Assembly: GCA_021234155.1 (NCBI GenBank)
Contig: JAJEKV010000055.1
Location: 658,366-722,365 of the forward strand
Direction of reading: 5' to 3'
Origin: Isoetes taiwanensis
Lineage: Eukaryota; Streptophyta; Lycopodiopsida; Isoetales; Isoetaceae
DNA length: 64,000 nt
Below are positions 36,416 through 47,600 of the stretch, in pieces (within the stretch, counting starts at the first letter, position 1; each line of letters starts with the position of its first letter). The notes under the pieces are model-generated. The model was not told the origin of the DNA and made no database searches. It saw nothing but the letters and a program-made list of their open reading frames with translations. The position numbers and the translations under genes are program-made.

Positions 36416-37583
36416 TCATGGGCGCATCTCCGGAAACTCACGAAGAATCCAATTGGCATCTTCCCATGTGGCATCTTCCTCAGGACAACCCGCCCATTGA
36501 ACCAAAAATCTCCGTATTGTTCGCCTCCTTAAGCAACGGGTTTCCTCTCGCAAGATACGTTCTGGTCGGGGGTATAAAAAGTTCTCCCTACTTACTAAAT
36601 CATCGTCCCCCAGCATATGGGAAGGATAAAAAACATACTTCCTCAAGTTACTCACATGGAAAACATTATGACCTGTAAGCCACCTTCCCAATACGTTCCA
36701 AAATCTCATACGGACCCGCATACCTAGGGGCCCATTTACCTGCACTTTTAAATGCCAGTGAGCTCTGCTTGGGATTAATCCTCAAGAACACATAATCCCC
36801 TTTTTGAAATTCAAGTGGTCTACGTCTCTTATTTGCATACTGCTTCTGTCTATTTTGTGCCACAGCCAAATTCTGGCGAAGTCTTCTTAGTTGAGCATCC
36901 ATATCCTCCGCTACTTCATTAGCTGCTTCAACATTGCATTGAGGATCTCTCCAATTAAGAGGACAACGGCACTCCTTACCATACATTGCTTCAAAAGGAC
37001 TCATTTTGATGGAATCTTGATAAGTGTTGTTGTATGCAAACTCGGCCAAGTACGAGTCCCATATCTTTGGTTGACTAGGCACATACATCCTGAACATATC
37101 CTCCAAGACTTGATTAACTCGCTCCACTTGGCCATCGGCTTGAGGACGATAAGATGTACTGGCATATAACTTAGTCCCAATATTTTGAAACAGCCCTTGC
37201 CAAAATTGACTCATAGACTTTGTATCCCGATCTGATGAAATAGTGGCCGGCATCCCATGCAACCTAAAAATCTCTTTAACAAATAACTTAGCAATATCCA
37301 TTGCCGTAGCAGTAGTCTTCGTAGGCATAAAATGGGCCTGCTTAGTTAGTCGGTCAACCACAACATAGATTGCATCATAACCTGAGTGTGTCCGGGGTAG
37401 CTCAACAATGAAGTCCATAGAAATACTCTCCCACTTAGAAGATGGAATTACTAAAGGTTGTAATTCTCCAGACTCCCTAAACCTTGATGCTTTTACCTTC
37501 TGACAAGATAAACACCTAGCCACGTACTCCTTAACCATCCTTTTCTGTCCGGGCCAGAAGAAATTCTGGCGCATTTTCCTCAA
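36416..37583 (-). pseudogene. Gypsy integrase with C-terminal chromodomain
   Basis: Two frames (37583-36666 and 36745-36416). The zinc-binding Cys pair 'CLSCQKVKASR' is followed by the catalytic core 'MDFIVELPRTHSGYDAIYVV', 'SDRDTKSMSQFW' and 'YRPQADGQVERVNQVLEDM', giving the D, D and E positions. 'NVFHVSNLRKY' leads into a chromodomain: 'PERILREETRCLRRRTIRRF', 'LVQWAGCPEEDATWED', 'NWILREFPE'. In chromoviruses this domain is thought to steer insertion to particular chromatin marks. A frameshift near 36.7 kb separates the core from the chromodomain. Confidence 0.93.
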
Positions 37584-39149
37584 AGTTTTGTGTACCCCTG
37601 GGTGGCCCGCTAAAGGACTAACAACTTCAATCTCAACTCCTGATCATTAGGAATACACATATGGCCATTATAATATAAAACTCCTTTGGACAATGCATAC
37701 CTCGGAAAATCTTGGGGGTTCTCCAACACAGGTGCAAAATATGGATCATTCCTCAATTTGCTAAGAATATCTGCATCCCATTGTCCTTGAAGCACACTAA
37801 TAGAAGTTAAGAATGACCTTCTAGACAAAGCATCCGCAATCACATTTTCTTTGCCAGGTTGATATTCAATTTCAAAATCATACTCTTCCCTTAGTTGCAT
37901 CCACCTCCTTTGCCTATTATTCAAATATGGCTGTTTTGCAAAATACTTCAAATTTTGGTGGTCAGTCTTCAAAAAGAAACGACGACCCAATAAATAATGT
38001 CTCCATACCCTTAAGGCATGGATAATAGCCAACATTTCCAGATCATGCACTGGGTAATTTTGTTCAGCAGGAGACAACTTACGAGATATATAAGCACAAA
38101 CGCGGCCATTCTGCAGTAAGACTCCCCCTATAGCTTTCCCAGAAGCATCAGTGACTACATGAAAGGGTATATTCATATCTGGAATCCTTAAAATTGGTGC
38201 ACTAATCAAAACATCCTTTAACTTTTGGAAACTTTCTTGACAACTATCAGTCCAATGCAAATCATTCTTCTTACCCAGCAAAGAAGTCAAAGGAGCCGCA
38301 ATCTTTGCAAATTTAGGAACAAATTTGTGGTATTACCCCGCTAATCCCAGGAATGATCTTACCTCCTTCACTGTCTTTGGCGTGGGCCAATCCCTAGCTG
38401 CCTCAACCTTGGAAGGATCTGGCTCCAATCCCTTCTCTGAAATAACATGCCCAAGGTATACCAACCTAGTTTGTGCAAAAGAACACTTAGATAACTTACC
38501 ATACAACCTTTCTTGCCGCAAAATAGCTAATGTCTGGTTTACATATTCCACATGCTCCTCTAATGTCCTGGAATATACCAAAATATCATCAAAGAAAACC
38601 AATATAAACTTATCCAAGAAAGATCGGAATATCTCATTCATTAGGGCGATAAAAGGTGGGGAGCATTTGTCAACCCAAAGGGCATTACAACAAACTCGTA
38701 ATGTCCGTGAGCGTGTCCTAAATGCAGTCTTATAAATATCGTGTCCTTGATCCGGATCGATGATATCCGGCATCGTAGATCAATTTTTGTGAAGTACTTA
38801 GCTTGTCCCAACTGATCAAATAGCTCATCAACCCTAGGCAATGCATATCTATTCTTCACTGTAATCTGGTTAAGCATGCGGTAATCAATACACAACCTTA
38901 ATGTCCCATCTTTCTTTTTTACAAACAAAACTGGCGCCCAAATGGAGAAACACTCGGCCGTATAAACCCTTGTTCCAATAATTCCGCTAACTGTTTCTTC
39001 AATTCGGCCATCTCTAATGCATGATATCTATATGGTGGCCTTGATGTGGGTTCAGCCCCAGGAACAAGTTCTATCTCATGATCTACCATTCTATGTGGAG
39101 GCAATTCCGTTAATTCTTTAGGAAACACATCGGAAAACTCATCCAACAC
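37584..39149 (-). pseudogene. Gypsy reverse transcriptase and RNase H
   Basis: Starts 'MLDEFSDVFPKELTELPPHR', then '[15 protein letters not shown]', '[20 protein letters not shown]', 'FTKIDLR', '[10 protein letters not shown]', the active site 'LVFFDDILVYSRT', and 'KCSFAQTRLVYLGHVIS'. RNase H follows: 'VVTDASGKAIGGVLLQNG', 'HDLEMLAIIHALRVWRHYL', 'TDHQNLKYF', 'VIADALSRR'. Frameshifts at about 38.93, 38.7, 38.3 and 37.6 kb break the polyprotein. The minus-strand order is RT then RNase H then integrase, as in gypsy elements. Confidence 0.95.
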
Positions 39150-39152
39150 CTT

Positions 39153-39650
39153 CTAGATCTCAGGAGCAATAGGTTGTTCCTGTAACTCTGCAGTACCCAA
39201 GAATGAATCTAACAACAATGCACATCCCATTCTTATGCACCCGTTCTTAATCTGTTTCTTAAAACTTTTCCGGGACAAAGGTGTAACTACTAATGGCGAA
39301 GGCAATCCTTCCAGCACAAACTTATCTCCATTAGGACTTTGGCATGTAACCATTTTGCTCTCCCGCGAATCAATGCAAGCTTTATGTGGCCTCAACCATG
39401 ACATTCCTAGAATAGCATCATACTTCCCTAGGCTCAATACTTCAAAACTAGTATGGGACTCAAGATCTCCTACTTGGAATTCAAGATTGTCTACCTTAGC
39501 ATAAGAAGTCTTAATTTTGCCATCAGCCAACTCCACATATCTAGGGTCCCGACTAATCATATTCAAATCTAGTTTCTTTGCCACTTTGGGGAAATAAAAC
39601 AATGTGTACTACCACAATCAATAAGAAAGAGCTGGAACTCCATGAATAAT
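39153..39650 (-). pseudogene. Gypsy aspartic protease
   Basis: The active-site segment LIDCGSTHCF is readable on the minus strand near 39.62 kb, then one frameshift leads into 'FPKVAKKLDL', 'HTSFEVLSLGKYDAILGMSW' and 'SRESKMVTCQ'. The LIDCGST form in place of the commoner LIDSGST still holds the catalytic Asp. Confidence 0.85.
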
Positions 39651-39980
39651 ACGGAACTCGATGACCATGTTTTGATTATCTACACGACCACGGTCCGCTG
39701 CGCAAAGATACATGCACATTCTTTCCACAGAGGGTCAGGCGGATCCGAAAGCAGCCCTAACTTCAACTGCAGGGTTAGCTTGTGCCATAATCCTGTTATC
39801 TCCCCTAGCTTGTCCTCTGCCACCCCTGTTATTATCCCAAAAACCTCCACGACCACCACGGTTACCTCGGCCTCCATTTTCCGCCTTGGCCTCGTCCATA
39901 AGTATCACTAGAATTCGACTGGACCAGCGGGTTTGTTGGCCCTCCACGTTGAGAACATGCGCGAGGGCGGTACTATCCAT

Positions 39981-40908
39981 CTACCTTCTCGGACAATCTC
40001 TTCCATAATGACCAACTTTCTCGCACCTAAAGCATCGATTCTCATTAATACACTTTTCCCCGGTTTCATCATTCAAAGGTGCATACATAGGTCGAGATCC
40101 TCGACTTTGACCATCCTCCACGCATACTAACGGCATGTGCGGCCATGCCACCCACGCTAGGGAATCTACCTCTACTCGTAGATCCACCCGGCCCCGCCAT
40201 GTGGAAGGAGCTTGTCTCTTCTTAGCATTCTCCAAGGTTGCTTTTTTCATAAATCGATTCACGATTCTTAGCAATTACGAATACCTCCTCCGGATCCTTA
40301 TAAGACACACACGACATTGTGCTCTTAATATCAACCTACAAACCCTTCACAAACCGAAAGCACAAAGCTTCTCCTTATCCTCAAAAGGACAATGATCTGC
40401 GAACCTTCCGAACTTTTCATTATATTGACCCTTTGTCCTTTCTCGTGTCAAGTCAAGAACTCATTCATCTTGTCTACTTTGTACCCGGGAGGCATAAAGT
40501 GTCCTTCAAAAGCGATCTTAAACTCTTGCCAAGTTGCCCACCTTTGCAACCTTATTTATGTCCTGCAAGTAATTCTCCCACCATACTCTAGCAAATCCAC
40601 CCAACATTGCTCGAGCCAATACGGCTTTAGCAGAGTCTTGAGCATTGATGAGTTTAAAATAAAACTCAACCCCACCGCGAAGCCATGAGTCAGCATCATC
40701 CCTGTAACATTTTCTCGGTAAATACTTCCCTCTTAGTGTCCAGCACCTTCTCCTTTGCCTTTGTCATTTCTTTGTCTTTTTGTTGCGACGCTTCTGTTGC
40801 AACACTTGGCCGGATAGCCCGCAAGATATCGGGCTACATCGGGGTTCCACTAGGCCCAACTCCACCAGCCGGGTCCAACTCCTCTTGGGGATCCTCACGG
40901 GAACTCAT
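39981..40908 (-). pseudogene. Gypsy gag with CCHC knuckle
   Basis: The ATG at 40908 opens 'SSREDPQEELDPAGG', about 70 nt from the primer site, but the frame is interrupted within 25 codons and repeatedly afterwards. The C-terminal frame (40274-39981) holds the knuckle RCFRCEKVGHYGRDC. The middle is too damaged for domain assignment. Confidence 0.75.
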
Positions 40909-40979
40909 CTCTACAAGAATCTGAAACCATAGCAAATATCATCAATAATAAAAAATCTCATAATCCACTAACGAACTTT

Positions 40980-40990
40980 GCTCGATACCA
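40980..40990 (-). other. Gypsy primer binding site
   Basis: Minus strand TGGTATCGAGC matches the initiator tRNA-Met complement TGGTATCAGAGC with one base missing, just inside the 5' LTR. Confidence 0.7.
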
Positions 40991-40992
40991 AC

Positions 40993-43363
40993 CGTGGCCG
41001 GCCCGGCGATTAACCTCTCGGTAACTGGAGATCCCATCGATCTCTACCGTTGGATCTACTTAACCTTAGGAACTCAAGAATTGATACATGCAACTTAGGT
41101 AAAGAATTTAATCTTTATACATGCTCTAAGGTCCCAAATAAAATTATACTTGCCATTACTCGGCAAAACTTCACACAACACCCAGGCTTTAAAATAATGT
41201 TAACTTCAATCCCATATATAATAATAATAATAGTCAAGTTAATTTAACAGCAATCCACACGCATCTACCCTCGCCTTTCCGAAGCTTGGCTACTCTGCGG
41301 AGCGTCTTGCACCCTGCTTACACCATTAACCACGGGGGTTAGTCGGACGGACTAAGTGGGGATCGGGATCTAGGTCATATCTAGCATTAATAATCACAAA
41401 GCATCAACTTAAAACAATAACGTAGCCTTACCGTAACCTCGCCCCTGCAATCCAAGTAATTAATCCAACAAGCACAATGCATAATTATACCAAACATAGC
41501 CATTGCAACTTGAGTCCAACATTAAAAACCACACATACAAAAGCCAAGCAACCAAAGCATCAACATTGCAATCAATATTCCTGCGGGTGCGAGCAAGGTC
41601 AACTTCGGTGATCAGGCCCGATTGACATAGAGGCGGGGGGTAACCACGTGTGTACACCATCCATCCACGCGTCCGGCATTGGAGGACCACTTAGCGTGCA
41701 TGACGTTGTACCATACGGTACCAACGCCCGATGTTCAAATATTACCATTTGCATAGCACTGTGCAAAACCGTGAGTCTAGACCATCGCACCTAGACTCCG
41801 GCCCCAGAGGTCTATATCAAAGAATTACATCAGATAATTACGTAATTCACCATCATTATGACCCATGCCTTAACAAGCTTACATCAAGTTAATTCCATAC
41901 ACACTCTATGTAACAAGGAAAAGTTCAACCATGACTCAATAATTATGATAACCTCAATAATGCAAAATAAAAGATAAACATCTACATTTTTCCAAGAATC
42001 ACTAACAACAAGATTACTATCTACATTTAAGACTTTAATAATGTTTAACCTATAGCATTCAACTATCGTCATGTTTCTATTACCAACTTCCTCCGTACAT
42101 AACACTTGTGCCTTGTTTTTTTTCCTCTCTTCATTTAATTAATTCCAAAGGTTAAATATATAGCTAGGTAACTTGTAAGACTACTCATGTCGTAATCGTA
42201 AATTACGTATATCCATTAGCATAAACTCCTCCTTACTTAGGCCTCAATCTCAAATAAATTCCTCACCCAACTCATGGTTCCAGCTAACCCTTGCCATATT
42301 AAATTAACCTATAACCTTAGCTTAAATTATTAACCTCACTTTATTATTATATTAGCCTACCAAAACTAACTATTATCTTTGTTTGTTTTTGTTTTTTAAC
42401 CTAACGTGCGTTTAACAGAAATGCACTCTCATTTCGGTGAGCGTCGGATCGGCCTCAGACCCTCAAATCATCATGAGAAGCCCATAAAACATCCCGATTT
42501 TGCCTTCTCAAGGCCTCTTGGATCATTTCGGCCTACCTGCGGCACGATTCAGGAGGTTTCAGATCGGTTTCTGGCCGTCAGAATCATGTTATCCACAGCC
42601 AAGTTCTTGCTTCAATCCTCCTAATTTTGCATTCTTTCTCCATTTCGGCCTTCCTAAGGCCCAATTCGGCCTGTCCCAGGGCAATTTGCCATGCTTTTCA
42701 AACATTTCCATTCGACAAGATCATGCCGGAGCTACTTTCTTTGCATGCAAGAGAAATTCCACTTTGTCTTTGCTAGTTCGGCTTCATCACTTAATTTTAA
42801 CCCATTCTTCAAACATCCTAACCAATCTAACCCATCCCAGCTTCCTTTACCACGGATTACAGTCACATCTCTTACTATAACCATGATGAAAATTTCAGAA
42901 AAATATTCAATTTGTTGCCAGCCATGCAAACCCAATTATCTCAATATTAAAGAATCACTATCCATGCCGTGCGTTCATGTTAACAACCATGCTCATACAA
43001 TCCAATTCTATTCCCAGGCTAGATACATAACCACAAATTTAAGCAAGCACATAAAAGCTACACTAGAAAACCCCAGGTGTAAGTCTTGATCCCCACCTGG
43101 AATCCCGCTTGCTTCGTCTGCACTCCAACACGCTCCCAAAGTATCGCTCACACCTCGCTCCTTGACAATTGGATTTGCAATCTATCGCCTTCCAAATGCT
43201 TCACGCTGTACTTGTATTTATTATTAATCACCAGTATATTTATCCGTATAATCTCTACATATACGATATATATACTCTGCATGCATAGTATTTAATGATT
43301 ATTCCTTTGCATCCATTAATAAAGTAATTCCACAATGTACCTCAAAATCCTAGGTCCGTTACA
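40993..43363 (-). repeat. Gypsy 5' LTR, about 2.37 kb
   Basis: Nearly identical to the 3' LTR over about 2.3 kb, but lacking its terminal ~175 bp at the primer-site end and the internal ~330-bp block. The terminal TTACA is therefore absent next to the primer site. Confidence 0.9.
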
Positions 43364-43762
43364 CCAAGCTCCTCCCTTAATGTGGTCTGACCTGCTGCAA
43401 ACACAGAGATCGATTCTTCACTACAACCGCCTAGATAAGCCAAGCAGTCTCTGCAAAACACACCGGGTAAAGCCAAGTCTGCTTCGGCAAAAACACTTCC
43501 GGTTTCAGAGCAAATCCGGACTGACTTCTTCCGGAATGGGTGACAATCTGTTCACCTCAGCCTTCTGTGCTGAGTAACGGACCATTAATCAGTGATCCGG
43601 CCTTCTTCCTGCAACTTTGATTCGGTTCCCCTTCTCTGTCTTTCTCCATCGATTCAACCTCTCCCTATTATTGTCTTCACCTGAACCGCCGTTTGCAAAG
43701 CGTGTGTGTGTGGAGCAGTCATTCCATGACACGTGTATGATGTACAGGCTGTAATTCCATCA
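43364..43762 (-). repeat. Copia 5' LTR, outer fragment
   Basis: Resumes at the CCAAG duplication and runs to TTCCATCA, matching 27119-27522. Then comes the copia target duplication TTTAT. Confidence 0.93.
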
Positions 43763-43767
43763 TTTAT

Positions 43768-44787
43768 TGCTAAAGTACACAGCTCCTTTTTATTACTAAA
43801 ATACAATCGTAGGACATTTATATGGTTGCACCTGGTTTTTTCATCTTGCTAAGCAGATAATTATATGGTGTTATGATAAACTAAATTTGGAATGCTTTAG
43901 ACAATAAAACGCTAGTGATACAACTTTTAACTTTAATAAGAACCAAAACGATTTATAGCTTTTAACTTGTTAAGAACCATTGCATTCTAATGGAAAACCA
44001 TTATCGTTTCAATGCAATAAATTGGAAAGGCTTTGAAGCACTATGACATTTTAACACATTAAAAACCATTTAAATTTACTATCTTATTTTAGCATCTTTG
44101 AGAACTATATTAAAAAATGCTACACTAGATATATACCCTGTCTTTTTACCACCATGCTATACCACGTCAACAAACTGCACATGAAGCACGATATGAAACT
44201 ACTATTACTAAGCATGTTGAAACACCACCTAAATAAACACCATGTGTGAAGCACCATATGAAACAACTACTATTGAACATGTTGAAACACCACCTAAATA
44301 AACACTATGTATAAACCATTGATAATTACTTTGTCAAAATACCGCTTTAATAAAACACACCAGAAAACCACATGCGGTTTTTAATGATATCAACCCACAA
44401 ACATGCGTTGGTATTATTGAACGGGTTTTTATATATAGCCAAGGAAAAAACCTATAGCCTTGTGATGTGATCAGCCAAGTTTTAGCCACTAAAATCACAC
44501 TTACTCTTGAGCGATTGATACAAAAGTTTCAAATTCAATACAAAAGTCAATACTAGAAATAAAAGGCAATGTGTGACCCTTTATTGTTTCTTTGCAAAAA
44601 CAACATTTGGAAACAACTATTTTAAAAAAATGATGTTTCTATTTTCTAATTACTACATATCACATTGAGGAAAACAACATTTGAAAACAACAATCATTTA
44701 TTAAACAATACATGTGGATTCTTGAAAATTACGTCTCTTTTTTTTGGGAAAAACAACTTCAAAAAACTACAAATGGAGCAAAAAAAA
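43768..44787. repeat. AT-rich flank with AAACCAC/AAACCAT motifs
   Basis: Recurrent AACCATT, CACCACCTAAATAAACAC (twice, about 44225 and 44287) and AAAACCACATGCGGTTTTT motifs, complementary in style to the GTGGTTT tract at 22.8-23.3 kb. No gene is visible. It ends in a purine-rich tract (AAATGGAGCAAAAAAA) before 44788. Confidence 0.45.
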
Positions 44788-44900
44788 TGTGACGTTCCAC
44801 GTATTTATACGCCTTTTTGAGTATAAATACCTGACACATCACTATGAATAATTAATGGCGCATTAATTATTCGTAATCCACATTAGGGTGAGATTACTGG
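44788..44900 (+). repeat. Start of a second TGTGACGTTCC LTR-like element with two perfect hairpins
   Basis: Starts TGTGACGTTCCA like 3217 and is preceded by a purine tract. The hairpins are 44801-44830 (GTATTTATAC/GTATAAATAC, 10 bp) and 44846-44872 (GAATAATTAATG/CATTAATTATTC, 12 bp). The following CGTAATCCACATTAGGGTGAG is the reverse complement of part of 51948-51978. The right end was not found. Confidence 0.5.
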
Positions 44901-45590
44901 TTTTTTTGGCCTGTTTTCAAACCTATAATTATATCTCCACTTTGTTATTTTGTCTCCACCATTCTTTGTTATTTTGTCTCCACCATTCTTCACCATTCTC
45001 AGTATTTCAGTTTATGGCACAGTTTAAACACAGATTACAACTATAGATTACAGATTACACAGGCACAAATTAAAACACAGATTATAAGCAGTGTCAAAGT
45101 TTCAGTTTCCATTAAAACATTTCGAAATTCAAGATCATCATTAAACATCAAGATGGCCGCTTGCTGAGAGCAGATTAATCATTAAACAGGACATGCCCCA
45201 ATCTAAATTTTCGAGCATTTCCAATGAACTTTCCACTGCTATTATGAAAATACCTGCATTATCAAATCTGAGAACGACGGGAAGCCCGGGAGGGAGATGT
45301 AGGTTCACAAAACGGAAAGCTTATTGCAAAGAAAATAAGCTGGAAAGGGAAGAGTTCAAAAAATCTTCCTGGGCAACAGACAAAGGGAGAGGAACATGAA
45401 TCGATAAAAAAGCTAGAGCAACAAAAAAGTTATGGCAGGGAAGGAAAATAAGCAAAATGGGAAAGCAGGTTTGGCTATGGCGAAGCAGGGGATCCGGCAG
45501 TTTCAGCCATCCACGACGAGTTTCCTCTTCTACAAATTAAAAAGGATACTGCCCGAAACCAAGAAGTAAAGTTAACAAATTACAGTCAAA
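44901..45590. other. AT-rich spacer, nothing recognised
   Basis: Short repeats of GTTATTTTGTCTCCACCATTCTT (twice, about 44944-44990). The frame at 45193-45399 is basic and low complexity. No family was recognised. Confidence 0.35.
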
Positions 45591-45599
45591 GAACTCGCT

Positions 45600-45855
45600 C
45601 CAAAGCGAGCTCACACTCGCCAAAACTCGCCACAATAAGCTTGCACTGCTCCAAGTGAAGAAAACAGAACAATCTTCAAGAAACTTCTGATTTTTTAACC
45701 AAAGGTTTACCAAAACTCGCCAAATCAAGCTGACAGTCGCCACAACTCGCCACAAGTCGCCACAACAACCTCGCACTGCTCCAAGCCAACAAAATTTCCT
45801 GAATCTTCAAGAAACCTTCTATTTTCTAACAAAATCCTACCAAAAATCGCCTAAT
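45600..45855. repeat. Degenerate tandem dimer, about 125-bp unit
   Basis: Both halves contain ACTCGCCA, CGCACTGCTCCAAG-like, AATCTTCAAGAAAC and TTTCTAAC/TTTTTAACC followed by TACCAAAA, in the same order. Confidence 0.7.
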
Positions 45856-45920
45856 AGTAGGGAATCCAAGCAGCGGCTCGCCTAAACCTCTTACAAAACA
45901 CAAAACTCTGAAGGCAGCAG

Positions 45921-46832
45921 AATTTTGATCGGTCATATCTCTCACATCCGGTGTCAGATTTTCATGTGCTTGGGCTTGTTGGAAAGCTGGTTCAGAGATC
46001 TTTCCAACGGCGTATGGTACCTGCATGCTTGGCATTGTTTCTGTGCTCAAATTGGCACTTTTCCGGGCTGTGTGCTAGGGTTTCTGTGGCAACCGGAGAC
46101 ACTTTGTGGTTGTATCTCTCACATCGATTGTCGATTTTCATGTGCTTGGGCTTGTTGGAAAGCTGGTTCAGAGAGCTTTCCAACGATGTATGATACCTGC
46201 ATGCTTGTCTTTGTTTCAGTGCTCAAATCTGCTGTTTTCCGGGCTGTGTGCTGGTTTTTTTTGTGGCAGCCCTTCTTCTTCCTTCTTTGAGAAGTATAGC
46301 CCTCGCCCGATGCCGTTCTTGGCCTTGGCCACGCCGGTGTTGAAAGGTGTGTGTTGTACTCTTATTGAAGGTTACGAGAATGTTTTACTAATTCATACCC
46401 TAGTTCGATGGTGTTGTTGATGAAAGTCGACACCAATATAGGGATTGGCGTATGTTTTAGTAAGTATTCGATTGGTCTCGTCTTGTGGCGAATTTTGATC
46501 GGTCATATCTCGCATCCGGTGTCGATTTTCATGTGCTTGGGCTTGTTGGAAAGCTGGTTCAGAGATCTTTCTAATGGTGTATGGTACCTGCATGCTTGGC
46601 TTTGTTTCTGTGCTCAAATTGGCACTTTTCCGGGCTGTGTGCTAGGGTTTACGTGGCAATCGGTAGACACTTCAAGCGGTGTATCTCTCACATCGGTGTC
46701 GGATTTTCATGTGCTTGGGCTTGTTGGAAAGCTGGTTCAGAGATCTTTCCAATGGTGTATGTTACCTGCATGCTTGTCTTTGTTTCTATGCTCAAATCTG
46801 CACTTTTCCGGGCTGTGTGCTAGGGTTTTGTG
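45921..46832 (+). repeat. Four-copy repeat of about 150 bp arranged as two AB pairs
   Basis: Units start at about 45921 (A), 46109 (B), 46491 (A') and 46679 (B'). All share TCACATC/GCATC..GGTGTC, ATTTTCATGTGCTTGGGCTT, GTTGGAAAGCTGGTTCAGAG, CTTTCCAA..GTATG.TACCTG, CATGCTTG, and TTTTCCGGGCTGTGTGCT. A and A' also share the lead AATTTTGATCGGTCATATCT. The pair period is 570 bp, with a 228-bp unrelated spacer at 46263-46490. The reading frame varies between copies, so I do not treat it as coding. Confidence 0.9.
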
Positions 46833-46969
46833 GCAGCCGGTAATTTTTTCCGGATATCGAGTCGTCGCCCAAGTCATACCCCAAGTCATGGCCACGGAAC
46901 CGCAGTCCGTGTGTGGACCCACACTTGGTTGGTGAGCTACCTCGGACCACACCAACCCATCTTGGGAAG

Positions 46970-47600
46970 GCCCAAACACACCAACCAGGTTGACCCCACG
47001 CAGCAGAGCCCTGGGAAGACCATGAAGCGGGGCCACCAAGGAAGAGGCCCGCCGAGGCGAGGGAGAGACGCGTCTTCCATGAAGAGGGAGGCCGAGCCAA
47101 GGCTAGTCGACCCGACGGCAGGGCCATACTGAGCAATCCGCCCGGTCGAACCTTGGAGCCGCGATCCGGGCGAGGGTTGAGGCCAGCGGTGCTGCTGCGG
47201 GCCTCCCCGACGAGGTGGGAGAACATAACATCTCCGGATATTACGCAGTGATTGGTGCGGAAAAGCGGCGAATCCACGGTGGAGGATCGCGTCACGGCGA
47301 GGCGGATGATAGCATCCACTTGCTACAATTTGATGACGGCAATACCAGCAGGAGCTTGCAGATATGAGGGGGCGGTAGACACCGTGTTGGCAGCTATGGA
47401 AGCGGGACGGGGCGTGAACGGGTAGAGCAGGGAGACACTGTGTAACCTGTCGCCGGATCCGGGCGAGGTTGAGGGAGGCTAAGGCCATGGTGACGAGGGA
47501 TAATGGCAGCCCTCTGTCGAGAGGTTGCGCAGGCCGCCAGCCGGAGACAAGGATTCCAGTGCTTTCGAAGCTAGCCCGTGCGTAATCGCCGGAGTAAGGC
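46970..47600 (+). pseudogene. LINE ORF1-like remnant
   Basis: The plus strand reads 'GHQGRGPPRRGRDASSMKRE', then after frame changes a basic, Arg/Pro-rich stretch and 'VEDRVTARRMIASTCYNLMT' and 'GACRYEGAVDTVLAAMEAG'. It precedes the endonuclease ORF in the ORF1 position. No RRM or zinc knuckle is clearly visible, so the label rests on position. The 222-codon frame on the opposite strand is a compositional shadow. Confidence 0.45.

Larger units (their letters stand above)
33528..43363 (-). mobile_element. Ty3/gypsy chromovirus, 9.8 kb, nested in the copia 5' LTR
   Basis: Begins TGTAACGGAC and ends GTCCGTTACA (perfect 10-bp inverted termini), flanked by CCAAG duplications (33523-33527 and 43364-43368). 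It has long LTRs, an iMet-like primer site, gag with a CCHC knuckle, and pol in gypsy order (protease, RT, RNase H, integrase) ending in a chromodomain. The combination of a chromodomain and 2.4-2.9-kb LTRs fits the Tekay/Del type of plant chromovirus. That lineage call is inference from structure, not from a tree. Confidence 0.95.
27038..43762 (-). mobile_element. Ty1/copia LTR retrotransposon, nested host of two other insertions
   Basis: The LTRs are TG...CA (TGATAAG...TCCATCA on the plus strand) and the whole is flanked by the 5-bp duplication TTTAT (27033-27037 and 43763-43767). Without its inserts the element is about 5.3 kb. Order on the minus strand: 5' LTR, a tRNA-iMet-like primer site, gag with a CCHC knuckle, protease, integrase, reverse transcriptase, RNase H, polypurine tract, 3' LTR. 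Integrase before RT is the copia order. The gene order is complete, but there are several frameshifts and two insertions. Confidence 0.95.
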
